From: an uncultured Bacillota bacterium
Lineage (GTDB): Bacteria > Bacillota_I > Bacilli_A > RFN20 > CAG-288
DNA length: 43,002 bases
Assembly (NCBI GenBank): GCA_949282275.1
Contig: CASDOO010000036.1
Location: forward strand, 1 to 43,002
Direction of reading: 5' to 3'
Positions within the stretch are counted from its first letter, which is position 1. Every line of letters begins with the position of its first letter. Position numbers and translations under genes: made by a program. Shown one piece after another: positions 7,254 through 15,818 of the stretch. The notes below the pieces were generated by a model. That model was not told where the DNA came from and did no database searches. It saw nothing but the letters and a program-made list of their open reading frames with translations.

Positions 7254-8884
7254 CGACGAGGAAATCCGTCAAGACCATCGTCAAGGTCCTGCTTCTCGTC
7301 CTCGTCACGATCCTTTCGCTCATCTATGTCCTCCATGACGACCCGATCCGGACCTTTTCCCTCATCGGGGAAGTCGCTTTCTTTCCTTTTCTCCTGGCAA
7401 TCCTCCTTGTTCTCGTCCTTCCTTTCCTGGATGCCTTGAGCCTGACTTTCTTCACCAAGCTCTACAACCGGCGCTATCGCTTCGGTCAGGGCCTTGTGAA
7501 CGCTCTCATCGGAAATTTCATCGGCTGCATCTACAAGACGGGTGCCATATTCATCCAAGCCTATACCTTCACGAAGCAGGACGTCAAGGGTGCCCATGCC
7601 GCATCCATCCTGACGATGCAGTTTTTGATGTACCAGATCGTCTTCACGCTCTTCTCCTTCGTCCTCGTCTTCATCGGGTATCCCTATGTCGAGCAAATCC
7701 CGATTGCCTTTCTCGGGAACATCAAGATATTCCCGCTTTCCCTGATTGGCCTTGGGATTTCCCTTCTCATGCTTCTCCTCATCGTCCTTTTGGCCTTCTG
7801 CCGTCCGCTCCATCACTTTTTCATGAATACGGGAATCCAAATCCTTGGCAAGATCCACGTTCTCAAGGATCCCGAGAATTCCAGAAGGAAATGGACGCTC
7901 CAACTTGCGACCTATCGTATCGAATTGAAGCGTCTTGCCCACCATCTGCCCTTGGTCTTGGTCTCCCTTTTGACGAATACGGCAAAGCTTGTCGTGACCT
8001 TCGCCCTTCCCTACCTCATCTTCTGGTCCATCGGCGTCCCGACTTCGTCCCTGGACTTTTTGGAGCTCTTCTCGGGAATGGGCTATCTTCAGTTGATTTC
8101 TTCCTTCATCGTGGTCGGTGCCCCGGAAATCGGCTTCCAGACCATCTTCAGCTACCTTCTCTCGATCCAGGGCGTCGAAAACAGCTACAACGTCGCCGCG
8201 GCGGCAAACCTCCTCTGGCGCGTGCTGACCTTCTATCTGCCCCTCGTCCTCGGGGCACTGTTCTACTTCTTCTACAAGGGCTCGCCAAGGCGCTACGAGC
8301 TTCTTTCCAATACGGCGACGATCTACGACCTGGAAGTCCTCAATCTCCACGAGACGAACGACCGCAAGACACTGGAATTCATCCAGGGAAGGAAGGCCGG
8401 GGATGGAAAAGATGCCCCTGTCCTTCTTTCGAAGAAGGAAGTCCAGGAATCCTTTGCTAAAATAAGGAAGAACATGGAGAAGGAAAGCACCTACGCGATC
8501 CCCGAAGAAGACAAGGACAAGACGATGACCCTGGAAATCCAGAAGAAACAGCTCGCCAGGGCCGTTGCCGAAGCCGAGGAACTAAGAAAGATGTTCCGAC
8601 CCGATCCGGAAATCGAGGAGGAAGTCCATCGCGACCTCAAGGAAAGCCAGCGGCAGCTCATCCACAGGCAGGCCAAAAAGAGGGCCCGGGCGCTAAGAAG
8701 AACAAGAAGAAAGATGGAGAGAGACAAGAAGTTCCTTGAGAAAATGCTTCCCAAGGGAACGAAAATCACCTACGACGACAAAAAAGGAACGGACATCGAC
8801 GGTCCCGTCATCGAAGAGGAAAGGACCTATACGACCAGCGACGAGTCCGAAAGGGAAGACGGACTGGAAGGAGGAAGAAGATGA
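7250..8884 (+). CDS. flippase-like integral membrane protein (LPG synthase TM / UPF0104 family) with long cytoplasmic tail
   Basis: The first ~345 of 544 residues contain about eight hydrophobic helices with the pattern of the lysylphosphatidylglycerol synthase transmembrane family (PF03706, flippase-like). Conserved features include NALIGNFIGCIYKTGA and a late region FIVVGAPEIGFQTIFSYLL. The remaining ~200 residues are very hydrophilic and highly charged, rich in Glu/Lys/Arg and probably coiled coil (for example IHRQAKKRARALRRTRRKM). No aminoacyl-transferase (MprF-type) domain is present, so it is not a full MprF. The ATG at 7250 overlaps the gltX stop by four bases, and the gene's own stop overlaps the following glycosyltransferase in the same way. 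The pairing with a glycolipid synthase suggests a role in lipid or glycolipid transfer; that is inference. Confidence 0.8.
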   Translation: MTTRKSVKTIVKVLLLVLVTILSLIYVLHDDPIRTFSLIGEVAFFPFLLAILLVLVLPFLDALSLTFFTKLYNRRYRFGQGLVNALIGNFIGCIYKTGAIFIQAYTFTKQDVKGAHAASILTMQFLMYQIVFTLFSFVLVFIGYPYVEQIPIAFLGNIKIFPLSLIGLGISLLMLLLIVLLAFCRPLHHFFMNTGIQILGKIHVLKDPENSRRKWTLQLATYRIELKRLAHHLPLVLVSLLTNTAKLVVTFALPYLIFWSIGVPTSSLDFLELFSGMGYLQLISSFIVVGAPEIGFQTIFSYLLSIQGVENSYNVAAAANLLWRVLTFYLPLVLGALFYFFYKGSPRRYELLSNTATIYDLEVLNLHETNDRKTLEFIQGRKAGDGKDAPVLLSKKEVQESFAKIRKNMEKESTYAIPEEDKDKTMTLEIQKKQLARAVAEAEELRKMFRPDPEIEEEVHRDLKESQRQLIHRQAKKRARALRRTRRKMERDKKFLEKMLPKGTKITYDDKKGTDIDGPVIEEERTYTTSDESEREDGLEGGRR

Positions 8885-10059
8885 CAATCGGAATCTTCAC
8901 GGATACTTACTATCCGGACATCAACGGCGTCGCGACCGCGACCAAGATCCAAAGGGACATCCTTCTTTCCCATGGGCACAACGTCATCATCGTCACCACG
9001 GGAGAGAAAGGACAGAAGGAGGAAAGCTTTCAGGACGGCATCCTCCGCATCCCCGGAAAAAGCCTGAAGTCCCTCTACAACTACCGCATGACCTCCTTCT
9101 ACAATCGCCATGCCTACGAAATCCTGAAGAAAATCGACTTCGACGTCATCCATGTCCAGCAGGAGTTCGGCATCTCCCTTTTCGGAAGGCTTTGTGCCAA
9201 GGCAATGGACGTTCCCCTGGTCTATACCTGCCACACTCTCTATGAAAGCTATACGGACTATCTCTCCCACGGAAGGAAGATCCCGGACCGGATTGCCAAG
9301 ATGGCGGTCAAGTCCCTGATACGCCGCATCGGCTTGGCGGAAGGGGAAATCATCGTTCCCTCCCGAAAGGCCATGCGCATGCTCCGCGACTATGGCATCG
9401 ACAAGCATATTGCCGTCATCCCGAACGCCATCGACCTTTCCCGCTTCTATGGTCCCGTCGATCCCGAGGAGAAGAAAGCCTTCCTCAAGGCGCATGGCCT
9501 CGTCGGAAAGAAGATCGTCCTCTGGCTTGGCCGCATCGGCAAGGAAAAGAACCTCGAGGAATCCATCGGGCTCTTCCTGGAATACCTCGCCAAGACAGGA
9601 AGGAAGGATGTCGTCCTCCTTGTCGTCGGGGACGGACCGGAAAAGGAAAGGATCCTCAAGCGCCATGCCGACGAGATCGGAAAGTCCCTTCTCTTCTTTG
9701 GCAAGGTGGAACACGACAAGACCGCCTTCTTCTACAAGATCAGCGACCTCTTCCTCTCCTCCTCGACGACCGAGACGCAAGGCCTGACCTATTCGGAGGC
9801 CATGGCAAGCCAGGTCGTCGTCCTTGCCAAATACGACTTCAACCTCGAATCCTTGATCGTCGACGGGGTGACCGGCTTCCTCTATGACAAGAAGGATTCC
9901 ATGATTGCGAAGCTGGCGATGATACTCGACCTTCCGGAGGAAAGAAGGAAGCAGATCGCGCTCCAGGGATTCAACCGCTGCCTTGCCCTTTTCTCCCAGC
10001 AGAGCTACTACGAAAGGATAATGGAAGTCTATGAAAGAGCCATCCGCCAGGACTTCTGA
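8881..10059 (+). CDS. GT4 glycosyltransferase, probable 1,2-diacylglycerol 3-glucosyltransferase
   Basis: The 392-residue protein has the two Rossmann domains of GT-B, family GT4. The N-terminus MTIGIFTDTYYPDINGVAT carries the nucleotide-sugar glycine loop, and the C-terminal domain shows LWLGRIGKEKNLEESI. The EX7E motif is ETQGLTYSE near residues 298-306. The N-terminal pattern (IGIFTDTYYP..GV) is typical of monoglucosyldiacylglycerol synthases of the alMGS/MgdA type, which build membrane glucolipids in Acholeplasma and other Firmicutes by transferring glucose from UDP-glucose to diacylglycerol. Exact acceptor specificity is inferred. Its start overlaps the flippase-like gene by four bases, which supports a lipid role. 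It would act at the cytoplasmic face of the membrane. Confidence 0.85.
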   Translation: MTIGIFTDTYYPDINGVATATKIQRDILLSHGHNVIIVTTGEKGQKEESFQDGILRIPGKSLKSLYNYRMTSFYNRHAYEILKKIDFDVIHVQQEFGISLFGRLCAKAMDVPLVYTCHTLYESYTDYLSHGRKIPDRIAKMAVKSLIRRIGLAEGEIIVPSRKAMRMLRDYGIDKHIAVIPNAIDLSRFYGPVDPEEKKAFLKAHGLVGKKIVLWLGRIGKEKNLEESIGLFLEYLAKTGRKDVVLLVVGDGPEKERILKRHADEIGKSLLFFGKVEHDKTAFFYKISDLFLSSSTTETQGLTYSEAMASQVVVLAKYDFNLESLIVDGVTGFLYDKKDSMIAKLAMILDLPEERRKQIALQGFNRCLALFSQQSYYERIMEVYERAIRQDF

Positions 10060-10861
10060 AATCCGGGAAATCCGCGTCCACAAGAAAGACATCGAGCTTG
10101 TCCTGGATTCCTTTTCCGTCCGCATCTCCGCCTCCGCCTATAGCGATGGCTTCTACTATCCCGGAAGGAAGCTCGATGCCTCTGAGATCCGTGCCTTGAA
10201 GCAGGCGGGCCGTCTATTCAAGGCGGAAAACTATCTTGCCCGCACCCTTTCCGCACACCGTCTCACGAAAAAGCAGTGCCTGGACCGTCTCTCCCGCCTC
10301 TTGCTTTCGCCCGCGGACATGGAAAGACTACTGGTCCCTTATGTGGAAAGCCATGTCCTTGACGACAGGGCCTATTGCATGGACTTCATCCAGGACAGGA
10401 TCGAAAAGGGATATGGTCCGAAAAGAATTCTCGCCGAACTGAAGAAAAGGGGCATCCCGGAAGTCCTCCTCGAAGACGAGGAAACAAAGGCGATGCTCTT
10501 CGATATCGAAATCCCGGAGCGTCTTCTGATGACGCTGTCCAACAAATACAAGGACAAGACAACGTCCATCAAAAAGGAAAAGATGCTGGAAGGGCTTCTC
10601 CGACGCGGCTTCCCAGGGTCTTCCGCCCATGAGGCCGTGGAAGCCTATCTTTCCGAACACCGGGAAGATCCGAAGAAGGAAATGGAAAAAAGAGCATCCC
10701 TGCTTAGGAAAGAAGCGGAGAAATGCTATAATCTGCTCGTCAAAAGAAAGGCCGATCCCCAGAAGAAGAAGGATGCCTTCCAAAGCCGGCTGAGAAGACT
10801 CGGCTTCACGTGGGAGGAAATCGGCCGCATCCAGGAAGAAAGGCACTACACGTTCAAATGA
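10031..10861 (+). CDS. recX: regulatory protein RecX
   Basis: The 276-residue helical, basic protein matches the RecX family. It has three-helix repeats such as LDRLSRLLLSPADMERLLVP and a central FIQDRIEKGYGPKRILAELK motif diagnostic for RecX, which binds RecA filaments and modulates recombination. The start overlaps the glycosyltransferase by 29 bases. ATG 10031 has GGAAG five bases upstream, and the next in-frame ATGs would cut into the conserved domain. The stop overlaps yhaM (ATGA). recA is not in the window. Confidence 0.9.
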   Translation: MKEPSARTSEIREIRVHKKDIELVLDSFSVRISASAYSDGFYYPGRKLDASEIRALKQAGRLFKAENYLARTLSAHRLTKKQCLDRLSRLLLSPADMERLLVPYVESHVLDDRAYCMDFIQDRIEKGYGPKRILAELKKRGIPEVLLEDEETKAMLFDIEIPERLLMTLSNKYKDKTTSIKKEKMLEGLLRRGFPGSSAHEAVEAYLSEHREDPKKEMEKRASLLRKEAEKCYNLLVKRKADPQKKKDAFQSRLRRLGFTWEEIGRIQEERHYTFK

Positions 10862-11796
10862 TCAAGGATTTGCAGAATTTCGAAGGCCCCATCGATATGG
10901 ACTTCATGGTCAAGCAGTGCACGAAGGCGACAAGCAACAACGGCACGACCTACCTCTCCCTGCTCCTGCAGGACAATTCCGGAACGCTCGACAGCAAGAT
11001 GTGGCAGATCACCGATGCCGACGTCGAGGTCGCGCAGGCCGGAAACATCGTCCGCGTCATCGGCATCATGGGGACCTACAAGGGCCATCCCCAGCTGAAG
11101 ATAAACGAGCTCTATCCCGTCCACGAGGGCGATGTCGACATGTCCCGCTTCATCCCCGTCGCGCCGATTGCCATCGACGAGCTGGAAAGCCGTCTCGAGG
11201 AGGCCCTTGCGAGCATAAAGGACAAGGATCTCCGTCTCCTTGCGAAGGCGATCCTCGACGAGAGGCACGACCGTTTCGTCCACTATCCTGCCGCCGTCAC
11301 CGTCCACCACGCCTACATGGGAGGCCTTCTCTATCATTCGCTCTCCGTCCTTGACCTCTGTCTGAAGGCGGCGGAGAACTATGCCATCCTCCAGAGGGAT
11401 TATCTCATCGCCGGCGCGCTCCTCCACGACATCGGAAAGACGGAGGAACTCTCCGGATACAAGGCCTCCAGCTATACCGTCGCCGGAAACCTCCTTGGCC
11501 ATATTTCCATGGGCGCGATGATCGTCGAGAACGCCGGAAAACGGCTCCACACGCCCGAGGAGAAGCTCTCCTACCTCGTCCACATGATCCTTGCCCACCA
11601 CGGCGAACTGGAATTCGGATCGCCGAAGGTGCCCGCGACGCCGGAAGCCCTCGTCCTCCACTGCATGGATGACGTCGACGCGAAGATGGCCTGCCTTGCC
11701 AACTATCTCGACCAGACGGAGGAAGGCGGCTTCACCGTCAAGATTCCCTGGATGCAGAATGCCCTCTTCTTCAAGGGCCACAAACTGGATTCGTAA
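10858..11796 (+). CDS. yhaM: 3'-5' exoribonuclease YhaM
   Basis: The 312-residue protein matches Bacillus YhaM in size and architecture. An N-terminal OB-fold (about residues 15-95) is followed by an HD phosphohydrolase domain with HHAYMGGLLYHS near residue 150 and HDIGK near residue 191, giving the metal-binding His/Asp set. The family degrades RNA and single-stranded DNA from the 3' end. I chose ATG 10858, which overlaps the recX stop by four bases. An upstream in-frame ATG at 10810 would add 16 residues encoded entirely by recX sequence. It ends the six-gene operon that starts at 4497. Confidence 0.92.
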   Translation: MIKDLQNFEGPIDMDFMVKQCTKATSNNGTTYLSLLLQDNSGTLDSKMWQITDADVEVAQAGNIVRVIGIMGTYKGHPQLKINELYPVHEGDVDMSRFIPVAPIAIDELESRLEEALASIKDKDLRLLAKAILDERHDRFVHYPAAVTVHHAYMGGLLYHSLSVLDLCLKAAENYAILQRDYLIAGALLHDIGKTEELSGYKASSYTVAGNLLGHISMGAMIVENAGKRLHTPEEKLSYLVHMILAHHGELEFGSPKVPATPEALVLHCMDDVDAKMACLANYLDQTEEGGFTVKIPWMQNALFFKGHKLDS

Positions 11797-11859
11797 GCCC
11801 TTTCATCCCAAAGTTGCCCTTTTTCGTCCCTATCCCCTCTCCTTTTTCCTTTTTTCCGA

Positions 11860-11865
11860 TATAAT
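11860..11865 (+). promoter_or_regulatory. -10 box of a promoter for the 281-residue membrane protein
   Basis: A perfect TATAAT lies 33 bases before the start codon in a T/C-rich spacer. No good -35 stands at 16-18 bases, so the strength is uncertain. The sequence downstream (CCTATTTTTTGGAGG) closely resembles that before the next gene. Confidence 0.6.
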
Positions 11866-11897
11866 CTTTGGGAATCCCTATTTTTTGGAGGTCCAAA

Positions 11898-12743
11898 ATG
11901 CCGCAAAACAACGAACAAAAACAGGACGTCTTCGATCCCTCCCGCTTCAAGTTCATTGGCGCCTCTTCCGATGACGAGGTGTTCCAGGAACACGGACCGG
12001 ACATCTTCTCGAAAAGGGAACGCATCGTCTCGATCGTTCTCCATGTCCTCTTCGCCCTTGGCGCCCTTGCCATCGTCATCCTGGGCATCTATTACGGAAC
12101 GGAAACGCAATACCGCTATGAAAGCTGGGGCTTTGGCGCCGTCTTCGGCATCGCCTTTGCCGGAATCGTCTTCCTTGCCACGATCCTCGTCAGCCTCTTC
12201 CACCATGAGCTGAAGAGCCGCGGAAAGGAAAACGACCTCCTGGCCAAGGCCAACGCGGCGATGTACTATGTCGCCTTTGCCGCCTTCTATACGGGCTTTG
12301 CCCTCCTTGTCCTTCGTCCCGAAGTCCTCGAGAAGTACCTTCTCTCCGCGCCCCTGTTCTCCTTCTCTTCCTATTCGGCCTACATCCTCATTGCCATCTG
12401 CTGGGTCCTTGCCATCGGCGGCATTCTCTTCGACAACCTCTTCAAGGACCAATACGTCAAGGAAATCGTCCAAGATGCCTTCCTCGCCCTTTCCCTCTAC
12501 ATTCCCTTCGTCTTCTATTCCGTCATGACGAAGAACTATGTCATTTCCTCGATGAACGATGCCCGTCCCTGGCTCATCCTCGCCCCCATCGTCCTGGATC
12601 TCGGCGTCGTCTTCAAGGCTCTCGGCCGCACGAAGAAGCACTTCCACACGGCCTTCCACTTCTGCGCCTTTGCGGCAATCGCGATGGAGCTTGCGATGCT
12701 TGTCGCCTGCGGATTCGCCCAGATCACGAATCTTCTCGGCTGA
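11898..12743 (+). CDS. unrecognised membrane protein with about seven transmembrane helices
   Basis: The 281-residue protein begins with a hydrophilic ~40-residue cytoplasmic segment (MPQNNEQKQDVFDPSRFKF). Hydrophobic segments follow near residues 45-68, 78-103, 118-140, 158-178, 195-212, 220-240 and 250-275. The family is not recognised. The start is ATG 11898, with GGAGG seven bases upstream; an in-frame ATG ten codons earlier lies before this ribosome binding site and is less likely. It has its own -10 box upstream and a hairpin downstream, so it may be a single-gene unit between yhaM and a second membrane protein. No catalytic motif was seen. Confidence 0.8.
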   Translation: MPQNNEQKQDVFDPSRFKFIGASSDDEVFQEHGPDIFSKRERIVSIVLHVLFALGALAIVILGIYYGTETQYRYESWGFGAVFGIAFAGIVFLATILVSLFHHELKSRGKENDLLAKANAAMYYVAFAAFYTGFALLVLRPEVLEKYLLSAPLFSFSSYSAYILIAICWVLAIGGILFDNLFKDQYVKEIVQDAFLALSLYIPFVFYSVMTKNYVISSMNDARPWLILAPIVLDLGVVFKALGRTKKHFHTAFHFCAFAAIAMELAMLVACGFAQITNLLG

Positions 12744-12807
12744 TTCCCGAAAGGCAATCCCAATCGTCAAGGGAATGGATTTCCATGGGGCTTCCGCATT
12801 GGTCGGA

Positions 12808-12838
12808 GGCCCTTTTCCATTGGAAGGAGGGCCTTTCT
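12808..12838 (+). terminator. possible Rho-independent terminator
   Basis: GGCCCT (12808-12813) pairs with AGGGCC (12828-12833). Inner TTCC/GGAA pairing extends the stem, and TTTCT follows. The T tract is short, so termination may be partial. Confidence 0.5.
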
Positions 12839-12875
12839 GGAAAACGCATTTTGTAAAGAAACTATCTTATGTTTC

Positions 12876-12884
12876 TGCTATAAT
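12876..12884 (+). promoter_or_regulatory. extended -10 promoter for the 481-residue membrane protein and tsa operon
   Basis: TGCTATAAT is an extended -10 (TGN plus perfect TATAAT), 36 bases before the start codon. The closest TTG hexamer upstream (12851) sits at a 22-base spacing, so recognition would rely on the extended -10. Confidence 0.65.
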
Positions 12885-12920
12885 TTCTTTGTCATACCTA
12901 TTTTTGGAGGAATCCCGAAC

Positions 12921-14366
12921 ATGGAAGAAAACAAGGACCTGCGCCAGGACGAGACGACCGTCGAGGAAGGCGTGAAGGAAGAAAATAGCCAAACCGAAGA
13001 AACGAAAGCGGTTGATGAGGCAAAGGCCTCGATCGAGACGGATGCCCATCCCGAGGAAAAGGCCGCGGAAGGAAGCGTACACGACCTAAGCGACGTCAAG
13101 CCGGCGGAGGAAGTCCCGGACCAGATCGATGGCGAATACCACCCCGTCGTCAATCCCGGAATCACGCCCAGCGTCTTCAATCCCATCCAGTACCACAACG
13201 ACATGACCCACACCATCGACGAGGATCTGGAATCCATCCGCAAGGGCTATGCCCAGAAGATCGGCAAGTCCTCGATCTTCAACATCGTCTCGATGGCGGT
13301 CATGCTCGTCTCCTTCGTCGCCGTCCTTGTCGTCTCCCTTGTCAACAACGACGAGAATCTCGCCTGGGTCACATGGGTCGTCTTTGCCATTGCCATCGTC
13401 CTCATCGTCGCCTCCTTCGTGACGAGCCACTTCGTCTACAAGAAGGCCAGCAAGGTCAACATCGAATACCTGACCGTCTACCAGGATGCCCTCTCCGGCT
13501 ATCTTGCCGATCAGCTCGACATCAAGAATCCCGTCTTTTCCGCCGAGGCAAAGCTCGATGACCAGGATGCCATCCAGACGCATTATTTCAAGACCATCAC
13601 CGCCATCAGCAGCCGTTGCGTCCTCCGCGGCGAAAGAAGGGAGCGTCCTGTCGAGACGGGAGAATGCCTCATCATCATGCCCGACAGGACCTTCGAAGAC
13701 TGCAACAAGAGGCCGGAAAGCCTGACTTGCCTTGACGGGACGAAATACGTCCCGGAGGCCGGCGAGCAGACGACTTCCACCCAGGAGCTCCCGGCAACCG
13801 ACATGACGATGATCGACCTCGACCTTTCCGACGAGCTTTCCTCCTCCGACAAGGAAAAGAACAAGAGGGCCAAGGAGCAAAGCCGTGCCAAGAGAGCCGG
13901 ACGGGAGCCGACGGCAACCCGCAACGGCCTCTTCGGACGCCTCTTCGCCTATCGTCTCCGCATCGACCCGGAGGAGAGCTTCATCCTTTCCTTCATGGGC
14001 AACAAGGAGAATACCGTCCTCCCCGACTATGTCGACAACTTCACCCCCGTCCATGTCGACGGCCTGAAGAAGAACGTCGTTGTCTATCTTGCCGATGTCC
14101 GCAAGGGCGGCAAGTTCTTCGACGAGGAGGGCGTCCGCCTGCTCAACGAGATCGCCACCGACAGCGTCGTCCAGTCCCTCTTCCTCTCCGCCAACTCCTA
14201 TGGCGTCAAGGTCGGCATGAACCTTTCCGACGACATCATGGAACTTCCGATGCGCAAGCCGGTGCGCCTGGGTTGCGTCGATACGTTCGTCTCCGCCTCC
14301 AGGAAGGTCTTCGATTTCGTCGATTACGTCGAGACGAAGGCCACGATCCTCGACAATGAAGGCTAG
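12921..14366 (+). CDS. unrecognised two-helix membrane protein with acidic N-terminus
   Basis: Of 481 residues, about the first 90 are acidic, low-complexity and probably disordered (EETKAVDEAKASIETD). Two hydrophobic helices lie near residues 118-141 and 148-171 in a hairpin arrangement. A soluble portion follows with a basic linker (DKEKNKRAKEQSRAKRAGR, near residue 312) and a folded-looking C-terminal region. No known family was recognised. ATG 12921 has GGAGG ten bases upstream. The last 11 bases overlap tsaE, so it is co-transcribed with the t6A genes, but that alone does not give it a function. Confidence 0.8.
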   Translation: MEENKDLRQDETTVEEGVKEENSQTEETKAVDEAKASIETDAHPEEKAAEGSVHDLSDVKPAEEVPDQIDGEYHPVVNPGITPSVFNPIQYHNDMTHTIDEDLESIRKGYAQKIGKSSIFNIVSMAVMLVSFVAVLVVSLVNNDENLAWVTWVVFAIAIVLIVASFVTSHFVYKKASKVNIEYLTVYQDALSGYLADQLDIKNPVFSAEAKLDDQDAIQTHYFKTITAISSRCVLRGERRERPVETGECLIIMPDRTFEDCNKRPESLTCLDGTKYVPEAGEQTTSTQELPATDMTMIDLDLSDELSSSDKEKNKRAKEQSRAKRAGREPTATRNGLFGRLFAYRLRIDPEESFILSFMGNKENTVLPDYVDNFTPVHVDGLKKNVVVYLADVRKGGKFFDEEGVRLLNEIATDSVVQSLFLSANSYGVKVGMNLSDDIMELPMRKPVRLGCVDTFVSASRKVFDFVDYVETKATILDNEG

Positions 14367-14793
14367 CTTCGAATCCGCTTCCCCAAAGGAAACGGCGGAC
14401 ATCGCCGCAAGGCTTGCCGCGACGCTTTCGGGCGGCGAGACAATCCTTGCCGAAGGCGACCTCGGCGCGGGGAAGACGGCCTTCTGCAAGGCGCTCGGAA
14501 AGGAACTTGGCGTCGAGGGGACGATCAACTCCCCGACCTTCAACCTCGTCAAGGTCTACAAGGGAAAGAGACTGACTCTCTACCACGTCGATGCCTACCG
14601 CCTGGAAGGAAAGGGCGGTCATCTGATGGATATCGGCCTGGACGAGATCGTGGGCGAGAAGGACGTCGTGGCCTTTGTCGAATGGCCGGAATTCCTGCCT
14701 GAGCTTGCCGCGATCCATCCCTGCATCCGCATACGTTTCGAGATTCTGGACGACGAAAGGAGGCGGATCGAAATCGATGACGAAAGAAACTGA
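14356..14793 (+). CDS. tsaE: tRNA threonylcarbamoyladenosine synthesis ATPase TsaE
   Basis: A 145-residue P-loop protein with Walker A GDLGAGKT at residues 34-41 and the family motif SPTFNLVKVY followed by HVDAYRLE. TsaE works with TsaB and TsaD to transfer threonylcarbamoyl to A37 of ANN-decoding tRNAs. It starts inside the end of the upstream membrane-protein gene (11-base overlap) and overlaps tsaB by 17 bases, giving a tightly coupled tsaE-tsaB-rimI-tsaD order as in other Firmicutes. Confidence 0.93.
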   Translation: MKASFESASPKETADIAARLAATLSGGETILAEGDLGAGKTAFCKALGKELGVEGTINSPTFNLVKVYKGKRLTLYHVDAYRLEGKGGHLMDIGLDEIVGEKDVVAFVEWPEFLPELAAIHPCIRIRFEILDDERRRIEIDDERN

Positions 14794-15388
14794 GAGAATC
14801 GCCCTGTTCCTCGACACGGCGACGAAGAACCTTGCCGTCGAGATCCTCAAGGGAAGGCAATACTACCGCGTCGACCTCGGCGACCCGAAGAAGAGCCTCG
14901 AGAGGACCCATCTTGCCATCGACATGGCCCTTTCGGCCCTTCAGATCACGCTCAAGGACGTCCAGGCCTGCTATTGCCTATTGGGCCCCGGAAGCAATAC
15001 CGGGATCCGTCTTGGGCTGACGATACCAAGAACGCTCTATGCCTTCGATCCGAAGCTTTCCCTTTATGGCCTTGGGACATTGGAACTGATGCTCCTTGAG
15101 GAAGAAGGGACTCTTGCCGCCCTCTCCGACAGGAACGGGAACCTCTTCGTGGGCGAAAGGAAGGATGGAAAAGTCGAGGAAAGGAAGGTCAGCAAGGAAG
15201 ATTTCCATGCCCTCGAGGACAGGATTTATGTCGTCGAAAGCCAGGACGAAAAGGCCATCGAGGGACTCCTGGGAAAGGATCTTCGCAAGGTCGACGTCCT
15301 CTCCCTGATGGTCAAGCATGCCGAGAGCTTCCGCGACTATTCCGCCAACGAGAAGGCCTTCCTTCCCCACTATGCCTTTGCCATCTGA
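14777..15388 (+). CDS. tsaB: tRNA threonylcarbamoyladenosine synthesis protein TsaB
   Basis: The 203-residue protein has the TsaB/TsaD ASKHA fold. An N-terminal FLDTATKNLAVEIL strand is followed by GPGSNTGIRLGL, the TsaB equivalent of GPGSFTGLRIG. TsaB is the inactive paralogue that dimerises with TsaD. I chose ATG 14777 (MTKETERIAL), just before the tsaE stop, with AGGAGG about 14 bases upstream; an in-frame ATG 34 codons earlier would only add tsaE-overlapping residues. At just over 200 residues it is slightly short for the family but has the expected core. Confidence 0.92.
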   Translation: MTKETERIALFLDTATKNLAVEILKGRQYYRVDLGDPKKSLERTHLAIDMALSALQITLKDVQACYCLLGPGSNTGIRLGLTIPRTLYAFDPKLSLYGLGTLELMLLEEEGTLAALSDRNGNLFVGERKDGKVEERKVSKEDFHALEDRIYVVESQDEKAIEGLLGKDLRKVDVLSLMVKHAESFRDYSANEKAFLPHYAFAI

Positions 15389-15815
15389 CGTCCGTCCTCT
15401 TTCCCGGACGGATTTTCCCTTTGTCCTCGCCCTGTCCAGGGAAAGAATCGCGGATGGATTCCTCGATGAAAAGGAACTGGAAAACTACCTTCTCTCCCCG
15501 CTTCTTGGCGCCCTTGTCCTGCTAGGCGAAGGAAATCCCATCGGCTATGTCCTCTATCGGAAGGACGAGATGGAAGCCGAGATCGACGAAATCGCCATCC
15601 TCGAAAAGGAGGAAGGAAAGAAGAAGGCCTCCCATCTTCTCGATGCGCTTCTGGATACGCTTCGGGACGGAAAGAGAAAGACCTGCTTCCTGGAAGTCCG
15701 GGAAGGAAACGACAAGGCACGAAGGCTTTACGAGAAAAACGGATTCGTCATCTACCGCCGACGGAGAAACTACTATCCCGGCGAGGATGCCCTCTGTTAC
15801 AGAAAGGAGCTTTAG
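15372..15815 (+). CDS. rimI: ribosomal-protein-alanine N-acetyltransferase RimI
   Basis: A 147-residue GNAT acetyltransferase. The acetyl-CoA region reads EIAILEKEEGKKKASHLLDA, and the C-terminal motif LEVREGNDKARRLYEKNGF is followed by RRRNYY, as in RimI enzymes that acetylate the N-terminus of ribosomal protein S18. The usual acetyl-CoA loop (Q/RxxGxG/A) is altered to KEEGKKKA. I chose ATG 15372, overlapping tsaB by 17 bases; an earlier in-frame ATG would add 18 residues read from tsaB sequence. Its place between tsaB and tsaD supports the call. Confidence 0.88.
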   Translation: MPLPSDVRPLSRTDFPFVLALSRERIADGFLDEKELENYLLSPLLGALVLLGEGNPIGYVLYRKDEMEAEIDEIAILEKEEGKKKASHLLDALLDTLRDGKRKTCFLEVREGNDKARRLYEKNGFVIYRRRRNYYPGEDALCYRKEL

Positions 15816-15818
15816 GTC

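Noticed and set aside
7250-8884. Full MprF (lysyl-phosphatidylglycerol synthase)
   Set aside because: Only the flippase-like membrane half is present; the charged tail lacks a GNAT-type aminoacyl transferase domain.
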